DNA from: Apostichopus japonicus | Taxonomy: Eukaryota; Echinodermata; Holothuroidea; Aspidochirotida; Stichopodidae | Direction of reading: 5' to 3' | Assembly: GCF_037975245.1 (NCBI RefSeq) | Contig: NC_092568.1 | Span: 35,378,501-35,442,500, forward strand | Length of the DNA stretch: 64,000 bases | Shown here: one piece after another, positions 45,101 through 57,900 of the stretch | Layout of the letters: each line of letters begins with the position of its first letter | Position numbering within the stretch: position 1 is the first letter of the stretch | The notes under the pieces: model-generated | Databases searched by the model: none | What the model saw: only the letters and a program-made list of their open reading frames with translations | Told to the model about the DNA's origin: nothing | Translations under genes and position numbers: made by a program

Positions 45101-47507
45101 AAAATACATTTTTTTCTTTCAGTGAAACTGATTGCATATGATCATGGAAAGGGTATTAAGTCTTTATTATTTGTATAATTTTAGCGATGAAATCCAACAA
45201 ATGGCCTTTGCAGTAGGAGTTTGACCGTATAGCTAGATAAACACGGTCAGTTTTCCAAGACTTGTTGAATAGGGAGTGTTAGCTCAGTGGTTAACGCCGG
45301 TGCCTTTCAATCATAAGGTCCTGAGTTCGAGTCACTACAAGATTAATGTATGTCGTCCAGTTACAGAGTTGTTGACAATTGACAATTCATAATCATGGAC
45401 GTTAAATATGAATGTAAGAGACTGACTTCGGTCAGCTTGCAGCTTTGATAAGCCAAAGAGACTTCTTCGCGAGTTCCTGCTTGCAGAAGGATCTAAAATA
45501 CATACATACAATACATACTTGTAATAGCTGCACTGAACTACTGTAGACCTACAGAAGCCTATACTTACTCTTTCATGATTCTACGACGAATATCTACTTC
45601 ACGTTCGACAGTTGGATTCTCAAAGAGCTGCAGACGAAATTGTGTTCTCCTGAGGGCTGTATTGCATTGTGGACAGGCTCCAGAACCACGCCCAAAGAGT
45701 AGTTCTACGCAATTTTCACATCTGCATGAAAACAGAAAATATGCAAAGGTTAAAGATATGCAATGCACTTTTACATAGTCACATACCATAAAAACACATG
45801 AAGTTACTGCAAAAACGAGAGTACTTCCTATAATGCTGAGAAATTAATCTAATCATATTAAATTATAATTACTGTCGTTATGAATTCCATAAATATTACT
45901 TAATTACATAATAATCAACACACAGTTTTGCTACAGTAATATTAGGCTAGTGTTTTGAATGTTGCTGGAGTCAATTTCATATAATATCCGTCTCAGGAAT
46001 GGAGACAGCAATGAAGCTCGGAGCAGGAGTTGGAATCAGTGAGTAGGATGGCCAATGTGCTTTACATAGTCCATCTTCTCTTAGATTTATTGTTGAAACC
46101 TGATTATTTGAAAGCTGAAATAGAGCTGTCAATGCTCTCTATTCATGAAAAAATATTATTGATAATAAAATTTCTTTCTGTTGATAAATGTTTGAAATAT
46201 TACAAAATTAGACAAACAGCCTGACCTTAAATGCAGAGGGCATGGTCGTATCAGTCCTATCTAGTTCTGCGAAACTTGACAAGCTTGCTGCAGTCTCTGA
46301 AAATTTCTTTGAAGAAACTCTGATAGACACTTCTAGGTAAACTACCAGCATATTTTCTAATTCACACATAGTGTGACATATTTGAGCTAAAATATATGGC
46401 TTTTACCACTCCCAGTTCTTCAGTGGTACAATTTTAGAAACCAAATGTTGCCAACCGCTGGTATGGTATTAACGTTACACACGTCTGATTATCAACCAAT
46501 CAGAAAGCTTCTTTGACATATTCTCCATCATGTTAACTAAACTGGAGTCAAGATTTGAGCATCATTAAACATTGCACTGTAGTCTTTGAAATAAACTGAC
46601 TTACACCTGTGATTCCTAGTGAATCACTAGTAATATATATAATTTCATTTGTAGTTATTGAAGATAAGATCTTTTGAAACATATTTAGACTGAGATACAA
46701 CATTTTTGGAGATCATTCATGTAACCAGTATAGACCATGCGCATTAGGACTGATATCACAGCGCCCTCGGTAGAAACGTTGGAGATCACCTTTGCCCTAA
46801 TGACATCATTCAGCCTACTGTTGCCACATGTATCACAAAATATCACCAAATTAAAAAATTCATATCTTTGCAATACAAAGTACTATGAGAGTATAGATTT
46901 GGCTTAACATAATGTTACAGATGCACTTGCAGGCACTTTGAGCAATATAAGTATGCCTATGCAATCAGCTTTAGTCGCCAGAAAGATTGGTTTGAAATTT
47001 ATTATGAAAAAGAGAATCGACCTTATCAGAATATAATAATTTAATCCAAATTTAAAATTCTAATACTCTGCAAGAAGTTTTTTCTATTTACCTCTCCTAA
47101 CTACTTTCAGCATTGTGTTCCATTTATCATCATAATAGTTGGTAGCCTATAGTCTTCCAGCTAATGCAATACAGCTTTTGCCTGGCCACCAATCACGTCT
47201 TCACATAACTCGTCCTTTGTAGTTACAAATGTAATTGCCAAGCTAACCTTCATGGTTACCTTAGGCTTAAGACAGACCAAGACCTGAGTTCAATAACTTG
47301 AGTTCTTGCTAACCAAGACCTAGGCCTAGCCTTAGGTTGGAGTTTAGCCTAAACTAGTATTACTATTACACTTCACAGCCTACAGCCTACAGGCAAGCAC
47401 AATAAGGTTCAAACCTACAGTGAGTGGCCGCATACATTCACAAGTAGCTTCAAACTAGGGTTCCTATACTTCGTGGTTTTGCATCTTGGACAACCCTTTT
47501 CTTCCAT
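39122..47507 (-). CDS. MNAT1: CDK-activating kinase assembly factor MAT1 (8 coding exons, 304 aa)
   Basis: Exons (minus, 5' to 3'): 47419-47507, 45569-45721, 43900-43973, 43289-43392, 42519-42659, 41279-41362, 40937-41064, 39122-39263. All are GT-AG and in frame, giving 304 aa against 309 in human. MAT1 binds CDK7 and cyclin H, forming the kinase module of TFIIH and linking it to the XPD/XPB core. The N-terminal C3HC4 RING finger is complete: C6, C9, C26, H28, C31, C34, C46, C49, with the family motif [32 protein letters not shown] follows the RING. Exons 3-5 encode the charged helical middle (EEDF, VFN-like [17 protein letters not shown], then a Glu/Lys/Arg-rich coiled coil). The last exon encodes [21 protein letters not shown], the hydrophobic CDK7/cyclin H-binding end. 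Spacing and motifs look fully functional. The ATG at 47507 starts the reading at the human start site. Confidence 0.97.
39648..39990. mobile_element. Probable degraded hAT element in the last MNAT1 intron
   Basis: The right end CCGGCTCCTACCCCCTG is typical of these G/C-rich hAT MITEs. Flanks AGTCTATC (39640-39647) and AGTCTATG (39991-39998) match at 7 of 8. The left terminal repeat is damaged and replaced by a run of about 19 G. Confidence 0.45.
40211..40438. repeat. Two-copy tandem duplication, period about 114 bp
   Basis: Both copies start GACACCACACCTTCCCCATG and contain AATCTTGCAGAAACACCGCA. They lie in the last MNAT1 intron. The open minus-strand frame across it is a repeat artefact. 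Confidence 0.85.
42446..42540. repeat. 53-bp tandem duplication spanning the MNAT1 exon 5 splice donor
   Basis: Sequence around the exon 5 donor (minus, CTG|GTAAAG at 42519/42518) is repeated 53 bases further into the intron (42446-42487). The second copy keeps the exon end and the GTAAAG donor. Confidence 0.8.
44866..45141 (+). other. Unrecognised open frame antisense to MNAT1 intron 2
   Basis: A plus-strand frame of about 84 codons starts at ATG 44890 and stops at 45139-45141. Its composition is protein-like ([20 protein letters not shown], then [10 protein letters not shown]), but I recognise no family. It may be a retrotransposon or gene fragment, or chance. Flanking splice sites were not found. 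Confidence 0.2.
45273..45519 (+). mobile_element. tRNA-derived SINE with (CATA)n tail near MNAT1 exon 2 donor
   Basis: A box TTAGCTCAGTGG, B-box-like GAGTTCGAGTCAC, the GGACGTTAAATATGAATG core, the GCGAGTTCCTGCTTGCAG block, and a CATA tail. It lies antisense in MNAT1 intron 2, about 45-50 bases from the exon 2 donor at 45568. Of the three subfamily 2 copies its B box is the best. Confidence 0.87.
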
Positions 47508-47714
47508 TTTGCAAAAACAGCACACGTTCCTACTGAACAGTAAACAGAGAAGCTGGGTTAGAATAGAGGTTACAGATGTACTGTTCAACGAATTTATGTA
47601 TACGCGGTACACCGATGACTGTGCAAGAGCTACTGTACAAAGTAGAATACTGCCACAGAGTATTGAAAGCGCCGGTGAGAAAAAATTCGCAATGACAGAA
47701 AATGTCAGGTGATC

Positions 47715-47723
47715 GTCACGTGA
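47715..47723. promoter_or_regulatory. E-box GTCACGTGA upstream of MNAT1
   Basis: A palindromic CACGTG E-box in the extended GTCACGTGA form, about 210 bases upstream of the MNAT1 start codon. Such sites bind USF/MITF/TFE-type bHLH-zip factors. Its use is not shown by sequence alone. Confidence 0.35.
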
Positions 47724-48476
47724 ATGAGACCATTAGATTCAATCAGAGCCGTATTTAGAGAGAGTTTGCGGCTCTGGATTCAATTCGAAAAGAGCGACAT
47801 CAGCCTTGAATGTGCTTTTGACGACATCGCATTCCTTGATGTTTCATTACGAATTTTTTGCACTCAGTGATTTTTTTGTTTTCCTTTTGTAAGTTATGTA
47901 TTTGTGTCAGAATAAGATACGGATTTTATACTTGATACCGAGCAAAGGCTGGCAACTCATTAAAACTGCTTTGGAGGTGCGTTGCTGAGTTTACCATGCA
48001 TATCATATAGTATAGGGCAGGGGTTCCCTAACTGGGGTGCATGAACCCTCAGGGGATGCGTGAGTCCATCCCAGGGGGTTCGTGAGACGTTTCTGAAAGT
48101 CAAAACTAAAGTAAGTTTTGCTGAACTAAAATCTGATATATCATATATTAATAAATGTACAAAAGTTGGTCGTCATGAAAACAAAGCTGCGGGCACGTCT
48201 TGACGTCGGCCCCAACATGAGGTTGGCCCTCTCCAAGACGGCTCCGAGGACCAAATGCCTCTTAGAGGAAAAACAGGAGCATTCGTGTGTGATGGTTGAT
48301 CGATGCGTGATACAATTCGTGATCTGATCTTGAAGTTTCCAAAGAAATATTTGTTCATCTCCACTGGCGGATCCAGGGCCTCTGTTTGGGAGGGGCCAAA
48401 GTGGCGTTAGAGTGATATGGGGGAGGGGTCTAAGGGGAGGGGGTGGAAATTTTTCTATTGCTGAATGCCCTCAGAT

Positions 48477-49366
48477 CAGCAGCGTAACGATGAGTCTGGG
48501 TGCCCCTGGGTCCAGGGAAGGAAGGGCCCCCCTGACTGCTGCGGAGAATCAACCGATGTGCGCGGAGCGCACATCACGAGCGCGGAGCGCGAACTCCCAA
48601 AGGCGTGGGTCCAGGGCCCGCCTTAGGGCCCTGGAAGCTCTGGGGTTCTACAAGCTCTCTGGTGCAATCTAAGCCGTATATCGAACATTTCGTGGTGATT
48701 TTATCAACTGAGATTTTGGGGAAAATCTGCGTTCATAGACACATTTTTGGTCCGCCTTGTCTGTCATACTGGGAACATGAGAAAATGTGTTGCAAAGCTA
48801 GAATACGTTAAAAGATTGAAAGGACAATAAGACCAAATGACCAATGTCCAATTAACATCAACATGTATATTTCCACCCGTGGCGTAACTCCTGTGGACAA
48901 ATGGTATCCAAGTTCCCGAGGACTTGGAAAGGCTAGAGCTTGAATTTACTGAGCCTGGCCTTCTTGTCAGCAAACATATCGATTAGTCCATCTATATCAA
49001 GTGATCATGCCTCCTCGCTCTCGATGGAAAGGATAGCCAGCGAATCCAGCCGATCTTGAGAAATGGTTGAACGTAGGTAAGTCTTGCTTAGCTTCAACTT
49101 GGAGAATGATCTTTCTGCGGTCGCCACTGTGACTGGAAGTGTAATAAATAGGACCACAGCCGATAACAGCTTTGAGTAGGTACTAAGGTCACACAGAAAA
49201 ATATGTCCATTATCTCGTTTATAGTTTCTTTTCCAACGAAAACGTGCCGTTTCAAAAAAAAAAGGGTACCCCTCTTCTAATTTCTGTACATCAGTGCAGC
49301 GGGGGCCCCCTTTGGTCGGGGGCCCCTGGGTTTGCCCCGTCCGAGCCCATAGGCGTTACGCCGCTG
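48477..49366. mobile_element. hAT element C (inner layer, 890 bp) with transposase remnant
   Basis: Ends CAGCAGCGTAAC and GTTACGCCGCTG; perfect 8-bp duplication CCTCAGAT (48469-48476 and 49367-49374). It lies inside element B. The minus strand holds the end of a hAT transposase at 49005-49140, so this is an internally deleted derivative of an autonomous element. Confidence 0.95.
48945..49140 (-). pseudogene. hAT transposase C-terminal dimerisation domain, broken
   Basis: Minus-strand reading from about 49136 gives VTVATAERSFSKLKLSK, then YLRSTISQDRLDSLAILSIE, ending in SEEA and TGA at 49007-49005. This is the hAT C-terminal dimerisation signature (V-VA-AERSFSKLKLIK-YLRST--ERL--LA-LSIE). After a frameshift it goes on as DIDGLIDMFADKKAR, also typical. 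The DDE catalytic regions are absent. It is a relic that cannot encode an active enzyme. The family resembles the zinc-finger/TTF-type hAT proteins. Confidence 0.88.
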
Positions 49367-50454
49367 CCTCAGATGCAATTTGGTGCGACAAAAGTGTACA
49401 ATGGTGATGTTAATTTACTTCTAAAAAAATGTTTCCCAGGTGTAATTTTCTAAAATATTTATCAAACAAAGTTGGGATCATCTTTCTCAAAAAAAATTAT
49501 TTTTCATAGGTTATAAATTTCTTACAACCAGCCTGTAACTGCAAAATGGTGATAAACTGTAAATCCTCATGCTCATACATTTAATTTTAAACCAGAAAAC
49601 GTAAAGGTTTAGATTAGTCTACCACTGCTATTCCTCTCGATTTTTTTAATTTCCAATCATATGATTCAGCGGATGTTCGGAAACACTTTTTGGCTCACCT
49701 TTGGGGGGCCATGGCCCCCGTTGGCCCCCGTTGGCCCCCCCCCCCTTGGATCCGCCAGTGTTCATCTCTGGTTTTATATTACAATATAACACTATGAACT
49801 TGATCTGCTAAGAAGCACTGTTATGCGTATTATAGTATAATACTGACTCAGATCGTGTCTCGGAAAGCCTGGGGGTTCGTGGACAACTCTGACATCCACG
49901 GGGGGTTCGTGGGGGGATAAAGTTAGGAAACCTTGGTATAGGGCCTTCACATATCTCTGAATAGTACCCCTCAGAAAAAGATATCTACAAGCTGAAAACC
50001 ATTTGTCTACAACACAACTAATGATGCTGTTTATATCTTTGTTCATACAGACACTTTTGGAGCCGACAATTTCAGTTTGAGTTTTCACCAGCCAGAAAGC
50101 CAACGGATTTACTGATTCTTTGTCAAACTTAATATGCAAATATTTAATAGAAGACTGCAGACATGATTGTCAAGGTTTTAGTGCTACTAAAGCGAGATAC
50201 TTGCACTCATGTAGACCATGAACGAAGTTGATCTAAACATTGCTGTTGAAGTCATCGTATTTATAAGGTTTTAAGAGTTTGATCACTGATGACCTTAAAT
50301 AACCTTCCACGGAGTTCGTATATATACTAAAGTTAACATAAGTCATTTCCAAGAATTAGGGAAGTCAACAGTAGCTCATTTGAAGTCTTATCTTTGTGAT
50401 GGTTGTGGAAAAACACTGGTTTATCTTTTCGAAGAGTGTTCAGAGAGTAACGAT

Positions 50455-50795
50455 GTGTAATTGTCATCTACCCCATTTATGATCCCGGGTCCGTCATTTA
50501 ACGTCCCCATGATCCGACGGACGAGCCTGAGTGTACCTCGGCATCTGACCGTGCACTAAAAGTTCTCAAATACCGAGGAAGATGCAGACATCTAATTCAT
50601 CATCACTGCAGCCAGCTGGTGAATTAGTTGTTTCAAACCATTGAAAGAACAGAACTAAACCCGCAATGCGCAAACCAGAAATACCAAATCCACGAAAGAC
50701 TCCGCTAAACAAGACTGCAAATCAGCAACTCAGGTACAGACCCTACTGATTGTGACGCAGACGCTCTAAACCGCTACACCACACCTTCACCTTTA
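50455..50795 (-). mobile_element. Second SINE-like family, minus strand
   Basis: Reading minus from 50795, the head GTGGTGTAGCGGTTTAGAGC resembles a tRNA A-box region; the B box is not clear. About 290 bases further is GGGGACGTTAAATGACGGAC, which shares the GGACGTTAAATGA core with the SINE at 3200. The end is AT-rich. Called from the tRNA-like head and the shared core. Confidence 0.45.
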
Positions 50796-51854
50796 AAATT
50801 GCTTTCCATGCTAATGTTGTCTGTATCGTTCTAATGTTTAGTATGTGTTCCGCCGAAGCATGTGGATCTACATCTCCACTATAAAGTTCCTCCAAGCTTT
50901 ACTGTTGCAGGTATTTTGTGTTACAGGGTTTTCATATTTACATCTGTTGACCTTAAATGACCTACGACCTGAATCAACCCAATAGGCTTTAATTGTGCAC
51001 AGTAAGGTGGATCTTTATCTATATGGTTTGGTTCATACAAAGACTTTGACCTGTGTTGACCTCAAAAAAAAAGAAGTTACCTCAGTAACTAATTTGCATG
51101 GGTTTATTGTACTCTCCAAGGGGAGCTACAGTATCTGCCAAGTATGACATTTAACAAAGATGACAGGTTTGAGTTATAGCTTTTACAAGCATGTGTCATA
51201 TAAATTATTCGCATACAGTATACACATACATATGCGCGCGCCATCACCATCGCATAGATTACTTTTGCTTTTTGGGGAGGGGTGGGGTGAGGTAAGGAAA
51301 GAGTTGTTTAAGATGTTGATACAAGAATGAAGGTGGATGGGATATGTTAAAGGGGAGAGAGAGGGCGAAGGAACATCAATCTACAGCCTATGATAATCGT
51401 TTCTTTCAAATAATTCCTCGTTAAAGCTGTATTTTGTGTTGGTTTGTAACTTTGTATCACTGTAACCAAACAAGTAGCATGCATCCCAGTCAAATAATAT
51501 ATTTTAGAGATCTTTACTTGGCTGAATAAAGATAATTTTTGTCTAATAATTTAATAATTTTTGTCTAATAATGATTTTTGTCTAATAATAGGGCCTAATT
51601 AATAATTTAATATTTTTTTTGTGTCCAATAATAATTTTTGTCTATTGATTTTTGAATAATAATTTCTCGACGACTTGCTCGTAATTACTAAGTCGATTGA
51701 TTGTTTAATCCAATACAGAAATGTTTGTGTCCCACAGATTTGATGAAAGTTTTCATATATAAGTTTAATATATATATTATTTTTTTCCACTTGAAGCAGA
51801 ACATTTTTAGCAACAAAAAAAATATTGAAATACCTACATTGAATGAATTTTTGA

Positions 51855-51858
<4 letters not shown>

Positions 51859-51900
<42 letters not shown>
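51859..51900. repeat. (TA)n microsatellite
   Basis: About 42 bases of alternating TA. Confidence 0.92.
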
Positions 51901-51902
<2 letters not shown>

Positions 51903-54653
51903 TCGCGCGTTTCCTCTCCTGTCTAAAGACTCAATTTTGTCTTCTGCCTTTCCAAGACTGTATACCTGCCTGTTTCTACTCATGCTATGTTTTACCAAGA
52001 AGCTTTTAAGATATTTAACCAATAGAATATTGTTTACCTGAAACAAAACGATAAACAGACCAATTTTCCACTTTATTAAAGTTTGGCAAGCAGTCAGATG
52101 GTGTAGGCTTTATATAGTTAGTACCTTATATTTGTAACCACAATCCTGAAAGGCGTATTAATCAACAAACGTGTTTCTTTTGCGCGGCAGTTATTTGGGG
52201 ACTTCATCTTAAAGAGAGAAAGAGACAGAGAGAGGTGGAGAGAGAGAGTCGATGAAGTTTCAGTAAATACATCTGGTTTTCATGAACCTTTCTCGCCTAA
52301 CTACATCTGATTTAATGACAAACATACGAGCTCCTCGCTAAAGAGCCAAAAAAGCATCTTCCCAAGAAGAGAGTTCCATATTTACGACCGTAAAGTTTAA
52401 CTGCGGGAGATTTTAGAGTATACTTGGTAATTTGTACGACAATTTCACTTCAACTTAAAGGCGATGAAACAAATCGCAGATACCTGGAGAGTTAACGCTT
52501 TAAAATGAAATATATTTACTGTTCATAGTATCATTACTTTTACTTTCTTTTTTTCTTTATCTCTCTCTCACCTCTCACTTTCTCTTTTCTCACTGTCTAT
52601 TCTCTCGTGTTTGTTTATTACCAGTTTTTTTTTATACACTTTCTAAAAAGACCTGTGCCCTCTATTATGCGTATGATTTATGGACAGTGTAACTGTGGGA
52701 TCAATAGAATGAAAATATTGTCTGCAATTTGGCGACATAATGGCAGCCATAATTTACCTTATTCTTTCCTTTAAAGCTACCTCAGAATAAGAGAGGGGGG
52801 GAAAAATCTCAGAATTTTTGGATGACCCTATTCAACTTGATGAGGTACAGACATCGTACGGCGAGGGAAAGGTATGGGTTTCTTCTTGTGTCTTTTTTTT
52901 TTAAACAAATTTAATGTTTCAAATTTGGGTTGCGTTAAGTGGAAGAAGTAATTCAAGATATAAACAGTAATAAATCAAGCTTTAAAGTTGCCGTTTATTC
53001 CTCAGAGATTGGTTAAATGAACGCCTTGTTGTCTTCTGTCGCCCACGGAGGCCTAAGCTATGTTTCACTTTGACAGCCATTAAACGTATGGTTGGTGTCA
53101 GGCGGTTGTTAACTTAAATGGAAGCGACTTGAATTACCCGCTGAAAACATTAATGCTCGTGCCTGTTAACTATTGCGCAGTGTTTAGGTTTTGCTGCAAA
53201 TATCAAAATTAATTCTCGACGCCGACGATGAGCGCAAATAATTATAGCGGGGGAGCCTTAACTAATAACAAACTTTTTAAGTAGGATGTATTTTGGGTTA
53301 GGATATAAATGTTTGTAAAGCGACAGTACTGCAATGAAACGATCAACTATATATATATGTGTGTGTAAGTGTGTGTGTGTGTATCTGAAAGTAACGCTTT
53401 GATTTTGTTTGATGGGGTTCAGCGATATCGGCAGAGTTGCTTTGATTAAAGAAAATTCTTGTAGGCCTAGGGAAGAGGAAAATGAGCTCATCAACTCTAA
53501 TTTCTCACGATGAATCGATTTTATGATGGGTGTATATTTTACGATGTAAATCATGCATGCAGAAAATAAAGTGTATCTTTTAAATTAACAGGTTGAGAAC
53601 TGGTAGCGATATCACAACTATAATTTGCCACCAGGTTATAGTGTTGTGTAACTTTCATCAGGCGTTGTAAACTGCCATTATGATTGGAAAACCCTCAATT
53701 TAGTTGTCAGATATTAGTATTAACCATTATTTCATTTATTTATAGTGGTATAATTAGCGAAGTATTAACCATTTATATTCTTCTATTTCAATGTAACTTG
53801 TTTGTATATCGAAGAAAACAGTTTCATAAAATTGTATATAGCTTTGTTTAATTTGCAAAGTTCACGTTTATCAGGGGCGTATCCAGGATTTTACAACTTG
53901 GAGGTGGGTATAACCGTGGAGTCGTTGGAGCTGACTCCCATGCAGGGGGTATAGGAGTCCTTCCCCAGAAAACGTAACGTTTCAGACGTGAAATGGTTCT
54001 TTCTGAGACATATTTAGCCTATAAATTAGATTTAGGACGGTTTACACTTTAATCATTTAATCAATCGTGTGAGCATGTGGGGGGTGGGGTGGGGGAGGGG
54101 GCAGGTTGAAAGAGAGCGGGTGTTCGCCCACTCCCGATTTTTTTTGGACGACGGTAGCAAATGTATGTTCTCATGAATCTGGGCGCCCCCTCCCCTCCCC
54201 ACCGCCAAGCTATCAGTAGTAAGGTACCGTGCACGAGATGCTATCAAAAGTACAAATGCAGTTGTTAAGCATTATTTTTATCCACCATATTGACTTGGCT
54301 ATAAATATTCCCACCTAGTTAGGTTTTCCTATACAGGCCGCTGCTGTTTTACACATTCGATCATACACAATGAATATCTAAATACTGTATGTAAAAATTG
54401 ACATTTGATTCAAGAAATCTCCTCTTTGTTCTATATGTCCTTTATATAAATGGCCTCTTAAAAATGTCACACGAATGCCTTAGCTGATGAGGGCGTCATC
54501 ACGGTAGTGTATAGGGCGTTTTTTATTCCCCAGATATGATTTCTGAAAACAATTAATAATAATAATAAAAATAATCATAATAATAATCTTAATCATAATC
54601 ATAATCATAATCATCATAATCACAATAATCATCATAATCATCATAATCATCAT

Positions 54654-54983
<330 letters not shown>

Positions 54984-57900
54984 AACATAAATAAAGAGAT
55001 ACGTCTACAAAGAGGTCGATACGGGCTTTTTCCGAGTGGTTTTCGAAAATATTAGTGGGTGCAAAAAAAGGCATGCCAATTGCCTCAAAACCTCTCTCAT
55101 ATAAAGAAGAGGCGAAAACAAATAATCAAAGGAGACGAAACCAAGAAATCATCATCATTGGTCTTGGTGATAGAGATTCTTGTGATGAAGGAGGTCCCCG
55201 GACAGCTAAGAAATATCTTATTCCAATTCGAAGATATCCACATGGGTTTAATGTTACTTCACCGCAGAAGACTTGGGCAAGTCTAACTACGACATCATCG
55301 AGCTTGATGTGCTTCAAATATTTATACGCAATATTTTTAAATGCAATATGGTGCGATTAAAATATGTTGAAGATCTCAACATGTCCTAATTAATGATAAC
55401 AGCGGTCTTAGTATAAAAGTAAAAAGGTGTCAGATCCGTGTGACACTAATAACATTGATTCACAAAATGGCATTTCTATCATACCGATATTTAATACCTA
55501 TAGAATTCTTGTAATCATATCACTGGTGAAACTGGAAAAAACTTTATCATAACGATAAAGAACACATTTTAGGCCTACACTGTTTGATCATGGATATTTA
55601 CTTCCGTGTTTTGAACGTGGAAAACGGGATTAAATTTCCATAGGAATTTGGAATTTTGGAATTGGAATTTTATTTTGCAATTTTCCAATGTTTTCTTCCA
55701 GCTAAGTTGAAAAATGTGTAACGAATTCTAGGTACCCCGGCGTCACATGTTTGAGACATGGAGGAGACGAATTCGAAGGGGGGGGGGGGGGTGGCAGCAC
55801 AACTGATATATAGAACCTCGAAAAAGTGAAGCAGATTGGTCCAAATTCTGCAGTTGCTGTGTCGTTGAGATATGAAATATCGAAATTTATTCATTTTAAT
55901 TTGGAAGAGCGCTATAAGAGTAATAAACTGTTATGTTACACATGAAAAATAGTCAAAACACAATGCTGCTTTTTTGATTGGATTACTTAAAACCTTAAAA
56001 AAATACAACTAAGTAATGGGATGTCATTTTCTCACATTTGAAAGTTTTACATTTCTTCCACTGTCCTAAACTTGCTAGTATATCAATGTTGTTAGTTTGC
56101 TTGGGAATGTTTCGGTGTGTGGTAGAGGGGGGGGGGTGTGAAAAGGACCCAGTGATTGGGAATGTTTCGGTCTATGAGTGGGGGTGAGTAGGGGATCTAA
56201 GAAACCGACCGGACGTGACGATTACAGTGGAACATAACCTATAAAGGTTATATTGAACTATTTCCCTAAATCTTGTTAAAGATTTGTGTAAGAGTTAAAA
56301 GGAGCGTGTGAAAACTAAACACCCTAGTTCATCTCCTAGCTTAGGCTTTGCCTATGAGTGGTAGTCCTAAAATTATACACCAAATTATGTATATCAAGTT
56401 GACTTAGTAACGCAATAATAACGGCCAATACCCGCCCCCACAATACAGAATATGTCGGTACCCCCTCCCCTTCCCTATACGACACCACCAACCGACCCCC
56501 CTTACGAAGGACTTCCTGACCACATCCCATGCTGGTCTATCTATAGTGTTTGTTTGTCATGATAGAGAAATGGGATTATGTTATACCCCTTTCGTTACCA
56601 TGGTAAAATACGAAACCAACCAGATCAAGTACTAGCCGCTTTGTTATTCTTCTATTGTCAAATCAGTATGTAATGTGTAGATTCAAGTGTTACTGGAAAG
56701 TTAAACATTGTGAACCACTGTTTGATTATAACACAATCGTGGGCCATTCCGTAATGTTGACTTGGCATATTTTAACCGACCACTCATCAATACCACCCTC
56801 CGAGATTATTTTAACTTTAAGCAAGAATCATACAACGGTAACCTTCTTTTCAGACGATATCCGCAATGTAAATTTTTTCGGTGATCTTTTTTTTCTTTTC
56901 TTTTTTGATAATTTGTTTTGCTGTTCGAAGTTTAATTTCAATAGCAGTGTAGGTTATAAGCGTAAACTTTCTGGTTTGATTTCAAAGAATGCAGAAAAAG
57001 TGGAAAACACAAAAAAAGAGGAAATTTTCCAGATTATTTAGCATAATTTTAAAGGGAATATTTCTGGACAGAAAATTCCTTTTTATGACATAAATAAATT
57101 GAAAATATAAATGGGCTAATCCGAACTAAATGACTTTAAAAGCTATTATATATATAAATATATAATCATTATTATATATATTTTTAAATATAATTCTCTC
57201 TTTTAACCTAAATATTTGAAATGTAGGCCAAAGCACACGCCGTGCTGTTTGACAACAGTGTGCATACCGTAACAACCCCTCGGTCACTTCTTTTTTTTTT
57301 TTTTATGCCCTCTGCACTTGACAGTATTTCAAACAATATTTAAGTGTGGTCATAAAGCTTCAGATTTACGATAACCAGTCAACTCTGGTCAATACAAGAA
57401 AACGTTTGTATAGAATCAAAATCAAAGTTGGCGAAATGGACCATAACGGTAACGTAAATCATCGCCGGTGACGTCCCCGTTGTGGGAGTCGCGGAGAATT
57501 TGTGAAGCTTTATGGATTGCAGCCGTCCGAACTGGTGCCCGGGAGGCGGGGCTTCTCTTGAATATTGGTTCGTCATCCAAACAAAGACTCCCATAACGAG
57601 AAAATGATTTTCGTCCCCTCCAAAATCACTAACGGTCGGTTGCATCAGTGACCCTTGAAGTTCACCACTAAGCAAACAAACTTCGCCTGGTATTCTCCAT
57701 CCCTCTCTCCGCTGCTAACTTTCATATTTTCTTCTTCTTCATCATATTCACCAGAGCTCAATGAACCAGGATTGTGAGATACCAGTGAAAGTTTTCAAAG
57801 TAAACTCGAAAGATTCTTTCTTTCTTTATTGGTTTTGTTTATTGTATGTTTATTAAGTTTGGCCTTATTTTTGCACGTAATTGATTACGTCATGCAAGTT

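Larger units (their letters stand above)
48362..49760. mobile_element. hAT element B (middle layer)
   Basis: Ends CACTGGCGGATCCAGGG and CTTGGATCCGCCAGTG form the inverted repeats. The perfect 8-bp duplication TTCATCTC flanks it (48354-48361 and 49761-49768). It sits inside element A and is about 500 bp once element C is removed. Confidence 0.93.
48018..49935. mobile_element. hAT element A (outer layer of a triple nest)
   Basis: The left end starts CAGGGGTTCCCTAACTGGGG; the right end is AAGTTAGGAAACCTTG, whose complement CAAGGTTTCCTAACTT matches. Flanked by a perfect 8-bp duplication GTATAGGG (48010-48017 and 49936-49943). Without the inserted element the original is about 510 bp and non-coding. 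Confidence 0.9.

Noticed and set aside
56655-57041. 128-codon plus frame
   Set aside because: AT-rich, with a poly-Phe run, no domain, no splice or start support.
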